A stretch of DNA of 64,000 nucleotides from Amphritea atlantica (GCA_024397875.1 CP073345.1:241077-305076), one strand, 5' to 3'. Shown: positions 27,682-36,631, counted from the first letter of the stretch. Notes: generated by a model from the letters alone, not told the origin. Program-made: numbers and translations.

Positions 27682-28006
27682 GCTTATGGTTCCCTATCCG
27701 GTGTCAGAAACACTTCCTGAAATGAAATCAGTGTATCTAATAAAATCATAATGTTAGCAACAGAGGGCATATTATCAGAGTCTGATACCCGGCGTATCTT
27801 ATTGCTGCCGTTAATCCCACACTACGCCACACAAAATCGTCTCTCAGCACTGTTGTACCATCTTTATCAGAAAATATCAGCGTCCAGCTACTAAGTTTGA
27901 GTAACGCGATGCGAAAAGCCACTGAGCTATTGCCACTGTCATAACGATAGGATTAGTATTGGAGCACGCAGACAGCAAGTGCTGAACATATATAAGGAGG
28001 CCTGCT

Positions 28007-28489
28007 ATGCTAGAAAAATGCCGTAATGCCCAGGAACGCTGGGGAGGTGTCAGCGAGATTATTGATAACTGGCTCGAAGAGCGCCAGAAACTGATCAGCT
28101 TTTTCGTGTCGCTGCCGCAACAAAATGTTCATGAAACACTGAATGATAAAATTCAGGAGTTCTGCCAGTTGATGATGGACTATATCTCCTCTGGACATTT
28201 TGAAGTCTACGAACAGCTGTTAAAAGAGGGCAGCGAGTTCAATGATGGCAGCCTGGAAAAGGCACAGGAGCTGTTTCCCAAAATTCAGACCAGCACCGAT
28301 ACTGCACTCGACTTTAATGATATCTACTCCGACTTTGAGGGCATTACACTGCAGGAGATGTATCAACTGACCTGCCAGTTATCATCCCTTGGAGAAGTAC
28401 TTGAAGAGCGTTTTTCTCTCGAAGATAGCATGATCGAGGTTCTGCATACCGCTCACCGGGAACAGATATTTGCTGCAGCCCAGGCCTGA
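28007..28489 (+). CDS. rsd: Regulator of sigma-70 activity, Rsd/AlgQ family
   Basis: Small all-helical protein of 160 residues that binds region 4 of the housekeeping sigma factor (RpoD) and so favours alternative sigma factors; in Pseudomonas the homologue AlgQ affects alginate and virulence genes. Family features: MLEKCRNAQERWGGVSEIID, NWLEERQKLI, FCQLMMDYISSGHFEVYEQL and ERFSLEDSMIEVLH. A near-perfect AAGGAGG ribosome site lies before the ATG, indicating strong translation. The 325 bases upstream hold no gene. Confidence 0.93.
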   Translation: MLEKCRNAQERWGGVSEIIDNWLEERQKLISFFVSLPQQNVHETLNDKIQEFCQLMMDYISSGHFEVYEQLLKEGSEFNDGSLEKAQELFPKIQTSTDTALDFNDIYSDFEGITLQEMYQLTCQLSSLGEVLEERFSLEDSMIEVLHTAHREQIFAAAQA

Positions 28490-28532
28490 CAAAGATTGAG
28501 GGCGGCACACGTTCGGAGGCTAGAGACACGAT

Positions 28533-29513
28533 ATGCAGAACAGGCTTAGCACTGCTGGCTGCGCACTTCTGGCCGCCGCCATACTGACTGGCTGCAGCGA
28601 CAGCGACAAACCCGTTAAGTACGTTGAATACGCGCTTCAGGGAGCCTATTGCGGAATGCTGTCACCACAGGCGAAGTATGCTGTCATCGGTTCATTTAAC
28701 CATGGCGGCAGCCTGTGGAACGTAAGCCAGCATGAACGACTGTATAACTGGAATCATAAAACCGGGGAATACAGCCTGATTGCCGCCTGTGCCTTCTCCC
28801 CTGATGAGCTCTATGCCGCCACCGCCAATCAGCAGGATCTGGTGCTGTGGAACCTGAGTAACGGCAAGCCGGAAGGCTTCTGGAGCTCTCCTGCCGAGAT
28901 CCTTGCAATGGATCTGTCCCCCAATGGTGGTTATGCCCTGCTGGGACTGGCCGATCATAGTGCCGTCTATTTCGATATCAAACAGGGCGGTGTGATCCAG
29001 ACTTTTCGCCATGAGGCCCGGGTAAAATCGGTTGACCTGAGCGAAGACGCCTTATTAGCCCTGACCGGAGATGATGCTTATAACGCACAACTCTGGGATG
29101 TCCAGAGCAACAAAGTTATCCACAGCCTGAAATTTGGCAATATCGTCGATACTGTGGCGCTCTCACCCAATAAGCAGCTGGCATTCAGCTCAGGTTCCCT
29201 TGACCGCGCGGTGATCTGGAACACTCAGGATGGCTCTGTACTACACACGCTGTCTGACAACCGGGATCTGTTTGGCAAACGCCTCAGTTTCCTCTCGGCC
29301 CGCTTCTCACCGGATAACAGTCAGCTATTGACCGGTACCGCCTCCGGTTCGGTGCAGTTGTGGGACACCAACAGCGGCGAAATATTGCGTAGCTGGGCAC
29401 TCCACAAACGCGACCCATACGGCCCTACCAGCACTGCTGTATACTCGGTAGGTTTCGGTAACGGGATCTATTATGCGATCGGTTCGAACGGCATCATTAA
29501 TGAGTTGAAATAA
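28533..29513 (+). CDS. WD40-repeat lipoprotein
   Basis: Protein of 326 residues with a lipobox AAAILTGCSD (Cys21), so it is a lipid-anchored envelope protein. The mature part is a beta-propeller with repeating blocks ending in LWN/LWD/IWN (for example QDLVLWNLSNG, AQLWDVQSNK, RAVIWNTQDG, SVQLWDTNSG) and starts such as AFSPDELYAA, DLSPNGGYALLG and RFSPDNSQLLTG, about six or seven blades. WD40 propellers act as protein-binding platforms; partners are unknown. It follows rsd by 43 bases and may be co-transcribed. It ends next to the first copy of the hairpin repeat. Confidence 0.85.
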   Translation: MQNRLSTAGCALLAAAILTGCSDSDKPVKYVEYALQGAYCGMLSPQAKYAVIGSFNHGGSLWNVSQHERLYNWNHKTGEYSLIAACAFSPDELYAATANQQDLVLWNLSNGKPEGFWSSPAEILAMDLSPNGGYALLGLADHSAVYFDIKQGGVIQTFRHEARVKSVDLSEDALLALTGDDAYNAQLWDVQSNKVIHSLKFGNIVDTVALSPNKQLAFSSGSLDRAVIWNTQDGSVLHTLSDNRDLFGKRLSFLSARFSPDNSQLLTGTASGSVQLWDTNSGEILRSWALHKRDPYGPTSTAVYSVGFGNGIYYAIGSNGIINELK

Positions 29514-29517
29514 GTGG

Positions 29518-29564
29518 CTAGAACGTCGCAAAAAACGCGATTTGCTAGACGCTTCGCTTGCTAG
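29518..29564. repeat. Short hairpin repeat, copy 1
   Basis: Three CTAG boxes (29518, 29545, 29561) separate two imperfect palindromes. On the minus strand each unit begins CTAGCAA and has a TCGC / GCGA stem or a shorter GCGAAGC version. It matches the units at 30885-30932 and 32003-32050. Confidence 0.6.
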
Positions 29565-29640
29565 AAAAAGAGTTTTAAAGCACCGTAGACGAATACGGCA
29601 TTTGAAAACAACTGTGCAGAATATTCAGCCACAGCAGTCA

Positions 29641-30603
29641 TTAACTTGATCGTGCCATTCTCACAGCGGACGCAATTTTATCGAAATGCTTATCCCAGGT
29701 TCCGCAGCACCCACCCCACATATCGACGCCCGAAAAGCGTCGAGCTAATGCTCCCATCATTTCACCCAATTCATCTGGGTCCCCCTCTTCGATATGACCA
29801 ATTTTGCACAACGCCACCTTATCCATTTTGGCAGCATTTGGTCGAAACATGCGAAGACGATTAACCCAAGCACCATCACCCAGCGCAGGCTCGAATTCAA
29901 CAGGGTGGGAGCAGTTAATTCCATATGAATCAGGCCGCGCGATTCCTGCTACTTTATCGGTTGTCTCTACCGCGTCCTTAACCGTTGGGCCTGATCTCAG
30001 TCGATGATCACTCGTCAGAGTCCAGCAGATGTTGATGGGAAGCTTCGCTCTCGCTGCGGCTTTCGCCAGGCCAACGGCCTCAGGGATATTATTGATCGTT
30101 GCAGCCCATACCAAGTCAACATCGCACTCCGCCAAAACCTCCATCTGCCAAGAATGATATTGCTCGGCACTTTCAGCTGTAACCTCTTTGTTTAGCGAGT
30201 ACGCATCACCTCTAGGCCCTACACAGCCACATATTACGATACGAGGAAGTTGGCCAATATAAGGTCTAGATACCTCACGAAGGAAATCAATGCAGAGGTG
30301 TTGCATCTCGCGCAACGCCTCATCACTGTAGCCTAGCTTCTTTCCCCAATCCGGACTTAAACGGTAGTCAAAACCAGCCATTAAAGCCGCAAATCCATGC
30401 TTAGCCGCTACATCAAGATAACGACGATACATATCTCGAAGGTCGTTAACAGCAGCCGGGTTATGCATGAGCTCAAACATGGCAAATTCCCGCAATTCAT
30501 GCCCGTACCTATACATTACCTCTGTCTCTGTTCCTCCCTCAGTGAGGTAAAGAACCCCCTCTTCTTGCTTCGAAAAAGGCACGCTTGCCGCTGCGAGTGT
30601 CAT
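29641..30603 (-). CDS. Homocysteine S-methyltransferase family protein
   Basis: Zinc-dependent methyltransferase of the MmuM/BHMT/MetH-N family, 320 residues. Seen: LTEGGTETEVMYRYG at the N-terminus and two zinc-ligand sites, GINCSHP and the paired cysteines GGCCGT near the C-terminus. Members use S-methylmethionine, betaine or other methyl donors, but the donor cannot be told here. Since this genome degrades DMSP, a sulfonium donor is conceivable but unproven. A GAGG ribosome site precedes the ATG. Codon use is more AT-rich than in the neighbours, and it lies in a block delimited by hairpin repeats, which suggests acquisition. Confidence 0.8.
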   Translation of the reverse strand: MTLAAASVPFSKQEEGVLYLTEGGTETEVMYRYGHELREFAMFELMHNPAAVNDLRDMYRRYLDVAAKHGFAALMAGFDYRLSPDWGKKLGYSDEALREMQHLCIDFLREVSRPYIGQLPRIVICGCVGPRGDAYSLNKEVTAESAEQYHSWQMEVLAECDVDLVWAATINNIPEAVGLAKAAARAKLPINICWTLTSDHRLRSGPTVKDAVETTDKVAGIARPDSYGINCSHPVEFEPALGDGAWVNRLRMFRPNAAKMDKVALCKIGHIEEGDPDELGEMMGALARRFSGVDMWGGCCGTWDKHFDKIASAVRMARSS

Positions 30604-31184
30604 TTCAAGATCCTCACTGAACCAGAGTGGTTTTAAGCTTTATCATTGCTATTGCTACAGCCAGAGGAAGTGGTTCATGCATATATCCGCTGTACTCTCA
30701 GCTTAGCTGAGACTGACCCAGCCTCAAGTCGGAATAGAGCATCACTCGAACAAGTTCACATATAGCGTTCTATATTGAGCTGTGAGCATATCCGCTTCTG
30801 ACACCAAGCAGTCATCATAAAATTTAAATGGCACTTTATTTTTTGCCCTTTCTCAGCAGAGAAAGTGACATTACCATCTAGCGACTAACAAGTTGCGCTG
30901 CAACGATCTAACCGCTTTCACGAAGCGAGTTGCGCGCGTCCCCGGTCTCCACCTGAAGACAGATAAACACAATACAAATCAACAACTTATATGAGAACAT
31001 GTTTTTTACGACCTTCTATGGAGACAGTAATCCCAAACAGCCTTCACAAGAATAAATGTAACCACTTGATTTAAATGAATAAATAACGATTGGCACGAAG
31101 GGTGCTTTATAGGGATTATTCCGAACAATTCTTTTGTGACGGATCAATTAGTAACCTTAATGGAATAATCCAGGAGCTTTAACT
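30604..31184. other. 581-base non-coding stretch with hairpins
   Basis: No convincing gene is seen on either strand. It is AT-rich and contains perfect small dyads TCTCAGC-TTA-GCTGAGA (30697-30713) and CTTTCTC-AGCA-GAGAAAG (30848-30865), the second copy of the CTAG-type hairpin repeat (30878-30932), and the promoter and ribosome site (AGGAGC) of the EF-hand gene at its end. It may be decayed DNA. Confidence 0.6.
30878..30932. repeat. Short hairpin repeat, copy 2
   Basis: The unit starting CTAACAAGTTGC-GCT-GCAACG (30885) aligns with the 32003 unit CTAGCAAGTCGC-GAA-GCGACG. The stem changes are compensatory (TCGC/GCGA to TTGC/GCAA). A second unit with a CGCTT / AAGCG stem follows at 30908. Confidence 0.55.
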
Positions 31185-31409
31185 ATGAATATCAAAACCC
31201 TGTGCGCAATTACCCTTACTGCCGTTTCAGCCACAACGTTTGCTGCAGAAAAAACCGACTTTCAGGCCATCGATGTCAACGCCGACGGTTTTATCAGTCT
31301 GGAAGAAGCTAAAAGCATTGAAGGGCTGGAGCAGGTTTTCTTGGTCGCTGACATCAATAAAGATGGTCAGCTGGATGAAGCAGAATACGGTGAAATTTCT
31401 CACGGCTAA
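31185..31409 (+). CDS. Small periplasmic EF-hand protein
   Basis: Protein of 74 residues with a signal peptide (MNIKTLCAITLTAVSATTFA-A) and two canonical calcium loops: DVNADGFISLEE and DINKDGQLDEAE, both with Asp at 1 and 3, Asp at 5, Gly at 6 and Glu at 12. It is therefore a paired EF-hand (calmodulin-like) calcium binder exported to the periplasm. A strong AGGAGC ribosome site lies 7 bases upstream of the ATG. Partner unknown. It stands alone in a gene-poor block. Confidence 0.85.
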   Translation: MNIKTLCAITLTAVSATTFAAEKTDFQAIDVNADGFISLEEAKSIEGLEQVFLVADINKDGQLDEAEYGEISHG

Positions 31410-31613
31410 TTAAGCCCCGCGCTTAAGCTTTTCAGAACATTCTGAAAGCATCGCTGGCCCGGCAAAATCTCTTCTGAGACTAGCTGCGGCCAGCTTTCTT
31501 TACATCGTTTACTACAATCTATCAGATCGGCTTTAAGTCACCTCTTAATGCCAGACCTGAGTTCATCGTTTAATACCCTACCGTTTAGCACTCATAGCCA
31601 GAGTATAAATACC

Positions 31614-31940
31614 ATGAATATTAAGTATCTTCTTTTAGCTATTGCAATATGTTCAGCCGAAGTAAGCGCCAACTCCACACTAGATGCAGCCATTGGAGGC
31701 GGACTGGGTGGCGCTGTCGGCGCTGCCATTGGCAATGAACTCAGTGGTCGGGATGGCGCGGTTGTTGGCGGCGCTATCGGCGGAGCCGTTGGTACGGCGA
31801 TCAACACCGATAATCGAGATAATCGTTCCGGCCACCAACGGTCAAGGGAAAGGGAATACACGCGGGTGATCGAAACTCATACCATCGAACACAGAGGATA
31901 TCACTGCCCGCCAGGCCAGGCGAAAAAAGGCCGCTGTTAA
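31614..31940 (+). CDS. Glycine-zipper envelope protein
   Basis: Protein of 108 residues with a signal peptide (MNIKYLLLAIAICSAEVSA-N) followed by a glycine zipper of alternating Gly/Ala every four residues (about 24-63: IGGGLGGAVGAAIG, VVGGAIGGAVGTAI), then a basic hydrophilic tail ending HCPPGQAKKGRC. Glycine-zipper 2TM segments insert as tight helical hairpins in the envelope. The ATG at 31614 is chosen over an upstream in-frame start at 31548 because it begins the signal peptide; its first five residues match those of the EF-hand protein. Function unknown. Confidence 0.8.
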   Translation: MNIKYLLLAIAICSAEVSANSTLDAAIGGGLGGAVGAAIGNELSGRDGAVVGGAIGGAVGTAINTDNRDNRSGHQRSREREYTRVIETHTIEHRGYHCPPGQAKKGRC

Positions 31941-31960
31941 CCGTTCAGGAAACGGAGCTA

Positions 31961-31986
31961 AAAAAACCGCCCAAACAGGCGGTTTT
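31961..31986 (+). terminator. Terminator after the glycine-zipper gene
   Basis: Stem AACCGCC / GGCGGTT with a CAAACA loop, A-run before and TTTT after. Confidence 0.8.
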
Positions 31987-32002
31987 ATGCTTTTGCTAAC
32001 CA

Positions 32003-32050
32003 CTAGCAAGTCGCGAAGCGACGTCTGGCAAGCGGTGAAGCCGCGTCTGG
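32003..32050. repeat. Short hairpin repeat, copy 3 (22-base tandem)
   Basis: Two tandem 22-base units start at 32003 (CTAGCAAG...) and 32025 (CTGGCAAG...), and a third CTGG box starts at 32047. The cores GTCGC-GAA-GCGAC and GCGG-TGAA-GCCGC are hairpins with different, compensated stems. The array ends 9 bases before the aapP stop codon. Confidence 0.65.
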
Positions 32051-32059
32051 CGACGGCCC

Positions 32060-32818
32060 TTAATGCTGAAGAATCTGACTCAGGAACAGCTGGGTCCGTT
32101 CATGCTGCGGGTTGTTAAAGAACTCATGGGGTTCGTTTTCTTCAACTATCTGTCCGCCATCCATAAAAATAACCCGGTCGGCCACGGTCTTGGCAAAACC
32201 CATCTCGTGGGTTACGCAGAGCATGGTCATCCCTTCATGAGCCAGCTCGATCATAACATCGAGCACTTCTTTGATCATCTCGGGGTCGAGTGCGGAGGTC
32301 GGCTCATCGAACAGCATCACATCCGGGTTCATACACAGCGAGCGGGCAATCGCCACCCGTTGCTGTTGTCCACCGGATAGCTGACCCGGATACTTCAGTG
32401 CCTGATCCGGGATTTTAACCCGCTCCAGCAGCTCCATCGCCTGCGCTTCGGCTTCTTTGCGGGGCAATTTTTTTACCCAGATCGGCGCCAGCACACAGTT
32501 TTCCAATACCGTCAGGTGCGGGAACAGGTTGAAGTGCTGGAACACCATGCCCACTTCCTTACGGATCGCTTCGATATTCTTAATATCTTCATTCAGGGGG
32601 ATATCATTAACGATGATATCCCCCTTCTGGTGTTCCTCAAGCCGGTTAATACACCGGATCATGGTTGATTTACCGGAACCGGAGGGGCCACAGATAACGA
32701 TCTTTTCGCCCTGCTTGACCTCCAGATTAATATTCTTCAGCACATGAAACTCGCCATACCATTTATTCAGGTCGCGCAGCTCCACCATCAATCTATCAGT
32801 AGCGTGTGTATGACTCAT
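32060..32818 (-). CDS. aapP: General L-amino-acid ABC transporter, ATP-binding protein
   Basis: ATPase of the AapJQMP system, 252 residues. Seen: Walker [11 protein letters not shown]-loop [13 protein letters not shown], signature [15 protein letters not shown], Walker [15 protein letters not shown] and switch [13 protein letters not shown], typical of polar-amino-acid importers (GlnQ/HisP group). It is last of the four genes, 15 bases after aapM. The stop is 9 bases from the hairpin repeat array, which may mark the 3' end of the message. Confidence 0.93.
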   Translation of the reverse strand: MSHTHATDRLMVELRDLNKWYGEFHVLKNINLEVKQGEKIVICGPSGSGKSTMIRCINRLEEHQKGDIIVNDIPLNEDIKNIEAIRKEVGMVFQHFNLFPHLTVLENCVLAPIWVKKLPRKEAEAQAMELLERVKIPDQALKYPGQLSGGQQQRVAIARSLCMNPDVMLFDEPTSALDPEMIKEVLDVMIELAHEGMTMLCVTHEMGFAKTVADRVIFMDGGQIVEENEPHEFFNNPQHERTQLFLSQILQH

Positions 32819-32833
32819 ATCAAAATCTCTCTG

Positions 32834-33931
32834 TTATCGGTTGCCGTGGCCGGTATGTAGTTTCTTCTCCAGATGCTGCGAATAGCGCGACATACTGAAA
32901 CAGAACACCCAGAACAACAGGGCAATAAACAAATAACTCTCAGTGGAATAGCCGATCCAGTCAGGATCCTGGTTGGCGGCCTGACCAATCGCCAGGACAT
33001 CAAACAAACCGATAATCAGCACCAGGCTGGTATCCTTAAACAGGGCGATAAAGGTGTTTACGATACCCGGAATCATCAGCTTCAGTGCCTGCGGCATAAT
33101 GATCAGAATCATCTTCTGCCAGTACCCCAGCCCCAGCGCATCGGCCGCTTCATATTGTCCCTTAGGAATCGCCTGTAACCCGCCCCGGATGACCTCAGCC
33201 ATATAGGCCGACTGGAACAGGGTAATACCGATCAACGCTCTGAGCAGCTTGTCGAAGCTCATCCCTTCGGGAAAGAACAGCGGTAACATGACTGACGCCA
33301 TGAACAGCACCGTAATCAGCGGTACGCCCCGCCAGATCTCGATAAAGGTCACACAGACCGATTTTACAATGGGCATATCGGACTGCCGCCCCAGCGCCAG
33401 CACAATACCCAATGGCAGCGACGCCACAATACCGACTACCGCCAACACCAGTGTCAGCGTTAAGCCCCCCCACAGGTGGGTCTCGACCTGAGGCAGGCCA
33501 AACAGGTCACCATACAGCAGGAAGTAAGCAATGATGGGGTAGACCACCAGCAATAGTGTGGCGACCAGACCCTTCTTCGGTGTCTGTGGTAATACCAGCC
33601 AGATAATGGAGCCAATCAGGATGATAAAGGCTAACTGCGGCCGCCAGTGTTCCGCCTCCGGATAGAAACCATAGAGAAACTGGTCCAGCCGGTTGGCGAT
33701 AAACACCCAGCAGGCGCCACCGCTGGTGCAGGCGTCACGACTGGTGCCTATCCAATCTGAATCAATAAAGATCCATTGAATCGTCGGCACCAGAAAGCTA
33801 ATCAGAAAATAGCCGACCACAATCGTGGCCACCGAGTTATACGGCCCGTCAAACAGGTTTTTACGCAGCCAGCCAACGACCCCGATCATACTGGATGGTG
33901 GGGGCAGCGTGGGTTGAATTTCATATTTCAT
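32834..33931 (-). CDS. aapM: General L-amino-acid ABC transporter, permease AapM
   Basis: Permease of 365 residues with about eight membrane segments and the polar-amino-acid permease signature IPLGIVLALGRQS / VCVTFIEIWRGVPLITVLF. The EAA-type loop that contacts the ATPase is EAADALGLGYWQKMILIIMPQALKL. The extended N-terminal part (about 1-150), with two extra segments and GGACWVFI, is characteristic of AapM as opposed to short HisM-type permeases. The gap to aapQ is 11 bases. Confidence 0.93.
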   Translation of the reverse strand: MKYEIQPTLPPPSSMIGVVGWLRKNLFDGPYNSVATIVVGYFLISFLVPTIQWIFIDSDWIGTSRDACTSGGACWVFIANRLDQFLYGFYPEAEHWRPQLAFIILIGSIIWLVLPQTPKKGLVATLLLVVYPIIAYFLLYGDLFGLPQVETHLWGGLTLTLVLAVVGIVASLPLGIVLALGRQSDMPIVKSVCVTFIEIWRGVPLITVLFMASVMLPLFFPEGMSFDKLLRALIGITLFQSAYMAEVIRGGLQAIPKGQYEAADALGLGYWQKMILIIMPQALKLMIPGIVNTFIALFKDTSLVLIIGLFDVLAIGQAANQDPDWIGYSTESYLFIALLFWVFCFSMSRYSQHLEKKLHTGHGNR

Positions 33932-33942
33932 AGCATCCCCTC

Positions 33943-35169
33943 CTAGCGTTCCGTTAACTGAATTCTGGCGTTATACCAGTTCATAAAGAATGAGGTGAGC
34001 AGACTCAGCGTCAGGTAGACCGCCATGGTCATCGCGATGACCTCGATCGCCTGTCCCGTCTGATTAAGTGTGGTGCCGGCAAAGACGTTCACCAGATCCG
34101 GATAACCGATAGCCGTCGCCAGCGAGGAGTTCTTGGTCAGGTTAAGATACTGACTGGTCAGTGGCGGTATGACGACCCGCATCGCCTGGGGGACAACAAT
34201 CAGCCGTAGCGTTTTGGCTTTTGACATACCCAGCGCGGTGGCCGCTTCCGTCTGTCCATGGGACACCGCCAGAATACCGGCACGCACGGTTTCGGCAATA
34301 AACGACGCGGTATAGATACTCAGCGCCAGCCAGAGCGCGATCAGTTCTGGTATAACGGTAATACCACCTTTGAAGTTAAATCCTTTCAACTCGGGATGAT
34401 CCAGTCCCAGCGGCAGACCACTAAACAGGAACAGCAGCAGCGGGACGCCGATAATCAAGCCGATGCTGGTGAGGATGACCGGAAATTGTTGTCCGGTCAG
34501 CTCCTGGCGTTTGCGGGACCAGCGCGCAATCAACCAACTGGCAACGATCGCAGCAAAGAAACCAATAGTCACCAGCCCGAAGCCGTCTTCAGGCACCGGG
34601 GCAGGCATAATAAGACCCCGGTTGTTAAGAAAAGAACCGAAAAACTCGAGACTCTGCCGCGGGGTTGGCAGGGTACGCAGCACCGCGTAATACCAGAAAA
34701 AGATCTGTAGCAGCAGCGGGATATTACGAAACACTTCGATATACAGTGCAGAAAATTTAGCGATCAGCCAGTTATCGGATAACCGCGCCACACCCAGAAT
34801 AAAGCCCAGAATGGTGGCGGCGAAAATACCCATCACCGCAATCAGGATAGTATTCAGCAGGCCGACAAGAAATGTCATGCCATAGCTGGACGCCTCGGTG
34901 TAATCGATCAGGCTCATGGCAATACCAAAGCCCGCTTCCCTCGATAGGAAGTCGAAACCGGTAGTCATGCCCCGTTGTTCAAGGTTGGTCAGGGTATTCT
35001 GTATAATGGTGTAGAAAACGAAGCCCAGTGCGGCCAGCAGCAGCACCTGGAACAGTAACGACCGTTTTTTCGGATCGTTCCAAAATTTCGGTTTGTTCAG
35101 CGGTGGCGCGTTTTGGGGAGCTGAACCACCATCAGGCTTGTGACCTGAATTCGACATGTCTGAGGACAT
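33943..35169 (-). CDS. aapQ: General L-amino-acid ABC transporter, permease AapQ
   Basis: Permease of 408 residues. It has a hydrophilic N-terminus, one early segment (LFQVLLLAALGFVFYTIIQN), and the core domain with AATILGFILGVARLSDNWL, FRNIPLLLQIFFWYYAVLR and the ATPase-contact loop EAATALGMSKAKTLRLIVVP. The large insertion between the core helices (about 165-265) is the hallmark of AapQ. It follows aapJ after 104 bases that include a terminator-like hairpin. Confidence 0.93.
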   Translation of the reverse strand: MSSDMSNSGHKPDGGSAPQNAPPLNKPKFWNDPKKRSLLFQVLLLAALGFVFYTIIQNTLTNLEQRGMTTGFDFLSREAGFGIAMSLIDYTEASSYGMTFLVGLLNTILIAVMGIFAATILGFILGVARLSDNWLIAKFSALYIEVFRNIPLLLQIFFWYYAVLRTLPTPRQSLEFFGSFLNNRGLIMPAPVPEDGFGLVTIGFFAAIVASWLIARWSRKRQELTGQQFPVILTSIGLIIGVPLLLFLFSGLPLGLDHPELKGFNFKGGITVIPELIALWLALSIYTASFIAETVRAGILAVSHGQTEAATALGMSKAKTLRLIVVPQAMRVVIPPLTSQYLNLTKNSSLATAIGYPDLVNVFAGTTLNQTGQAIEVIAMTMAVYLTLSLLTSFFMNWYNARIQLTER

Positions 35170-35230
35170 TGTTAACTCCAGAAGTCAGTACACAGAAGCT
35201 TCTGCCCCGAAAGCAAAAGCCCCGGGGCAG

Positions 35231-35263
35231 AAATAAAAACGGCCAGCCTTGCGGCCAGCCGTT
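35231..35263 (-). terminator. Leaky terminator between aapJ and aapQ
   Basis: On the minus strand AACGGC-TG-GCC-GCAA-GGC-TG-GCCGTT forms a two-part stem with a GCAA loop, followed by a TTTTAT run. Placed between the binding-protein and permease genes, it should reduce but not abolish downstream expression. Confidence 0.6.
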
Positions 35264-35273
35264 GATCAGTATT

Positions 35274-36287
35274 TTAACGCATAGGTGGAGCGTACTGCAG
35301 ACCACCCTCGCTCCACAAAGCGTTCAAGCCGCGATCCAGCCCCAGTGGCGAGTCTTTACCGACGTTACGCTCGTAAGATTCACCATAGTTACCCACCTGC
35401 TTAACGATCTGGTAAGCCCAGTCATCCGCCAGATCCAGGCCTTTACCTTTAGGCCCGTCCAGACCCAGCAGACGCTTAACGTTAGGATCGGTACTTTCCG
35501 CCTTCATCTTATCGACGTTAGCCGACGTCAGCCCCAGCTCCTCGGCGTTGAGCATCGCATTGAAAGACCATTTGACGATATTAAACCAGGTATCATCGCC
35601 CTGACGGACAACGGGTCCCAGTGGCTCTTTGGAGATAACCTCTGGCAGTGCGCCCACTGCAGATGGATCCTGCATCCGGGTACGCAGGCCTGCCGCCTGC
35701 GACAGGTCGGTTGTAAATGAGTCACAACGGCCGGAATCAAATGCCTGAGCCGCCTGATCATTGGTGTCGAATACAACCGGAGTATAGGAGATCCCGTGGG
35801 TCCGGAAGTAATCCGCCATATTCAGCTCCGTAGTCGTACCGGACTGAACACAGACGGTCGCACCATCCAGATCCTTAACACTCGTCAGGCCCAGTTCTTT
35901 CTTCACCAGAAAGCCCTGACCATCGTAGTAGTTAACACCGGCAAAGTTGATACCCAGCTGTGTATCACGGGTTTGTGTCCAGGTGGTCACACGGGACAGT
36001 ACATCAACTTCCCCAGACACCAGCGCCGTAAAACGTTCTTTCGCATTCAGTGGAATAAATTTAACTTTTGTCGCATCGCCCAGCACTGCGGCAGCCACAG
36101 ACCGGCACACATCGACGTCCAGGCCTTTCCAGTTACCTTTATCATCAGGCACTGAGAAACCGGGCACACCACTCGTTACACCACACTGAAGTGCGCCACG
36201 TTCCTTCACGGTTTCCAAAGTACCAGCCATTGCTGTACCTGTCATTGCAACCATCAGGACGGCAGCAGAAATCAGGGTTCTCTTCAT
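35274..36287 (-). CDS. aapJ: General L-amino-acid-binding periplasmic protein
   Basis: Solute-binding protein of 337 residues with a signal peptide (ending TGTAMA-G). Family features: LETVKERGALQCGVTSGVPGFS, GLDVDVCRSVAAAVLGD, RFTALVSGEVDVLSR and FDSGRCDSFTTDLSQAAGLR; the size of the ligand loops fits AapJ/BztA rather than single-amino-acid binders. In rhizobia and Rhodobacter such systems take up many L-amino acids. A GGAAG ribosome site precedes the ATG. First gene of the operon, with a HexR-like dyad 216 bases upstream. Confidence 0.93.
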   Translation of the reverse strand: MKRTLISAAVLMVAMTGTAMAGTLETVKERGALQCGVTSGVPGFSVPDDKGNWKGLDVDVCRSVAAAVLGDATKVKFIPLNAKERFTALVSGEVDVLSRVTTWTQTRDTQLGINFAGVNYYDGQGFLVKKELGLTSVKDLDGATVCVQSGTTTELNMADYFRTHGISYTPVVFDTNDQAAQAFDSGRCDSFTTDLSQAAGLRTRMQDPSAVGALPEVISKEPLGPVVRQGDDTWFNIVKWSFNAMLNAEELGLTSANVDKMKAESTDPNVKRLLGLDGPKGKGLDLADDWAYQIVKQVGNYGESYERNVGKDSPLGLDRGLNALWSEGGLQYAPPMR

Positions 36288-36502
36288 TGGATGCTTCCTC
36301 TTTGTAACAAATTTATGAATAACAAAAGCAGGCTTTGTTCTACAGCACTGTCCTACACTTTAAATTGTGCAAAGAACATTCCACTTCTTTATTCTTTTAA
36401 TCCATATAGTTAACTTTCATTCTATTTAGTGTAGCAACTGATTCACGGCTGTACAGAAAGCAGCGAATTGACTCACTATTTCAACCAGCTTTTAAATAAT
36501 GT

Positions 36503-36517
36503 TGTAATAAAATTACA
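36503..36517. promoter_or_regulatory. HexR-like operator upstream of aapJ
   Basis: TGTAATAAAATTACA, extended to a 17-base dyad TTGTAATAAAATTACAA (36502-36518), matches TGTAATTAAATTACA at 14 of 15 positions. It is 216 bases before aapJ in a 344-base AT-rich gap that otherwise holds only the FKBP-gene terminator. Confidence 0.55.
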
Positions 36518-36578
36518 AAAGAACTGTCAATAACACTCATAATCACTAACATTTTCGCTCAGTCCTGTTATCGCGCAC

Positions 36579-36606
36579 CAAAAAAAACCACCCATTGGGT
36601 GGTTTA
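36579..36606 (-). terminator. Terminator of the FKBP lipoprotein gene
   Basis: Minus-strand AAACCACCCAA / TTGGGTGGTTT hairpin continues into a run of eight T, 26 bases after the stop. Confidence 0.85.
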
Positions 36607-36631
36607 AAATGCGATGCTCACATACAGTGCT

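Noticed and set aside
27682..28006. Gene or RNA in the 325-base gap before rsd
   Set aside because: No frame with a ribosome site and no clear hairpin-terminator pair; I see only the rsd upstream region.
30885..30932. Integron attC-like site (CTAAC boxes and hairpins)
   Set aside because: No matching GTTAG-type partner box at the right distance and no integrase; it aligns better with the local hairpin repeat family.
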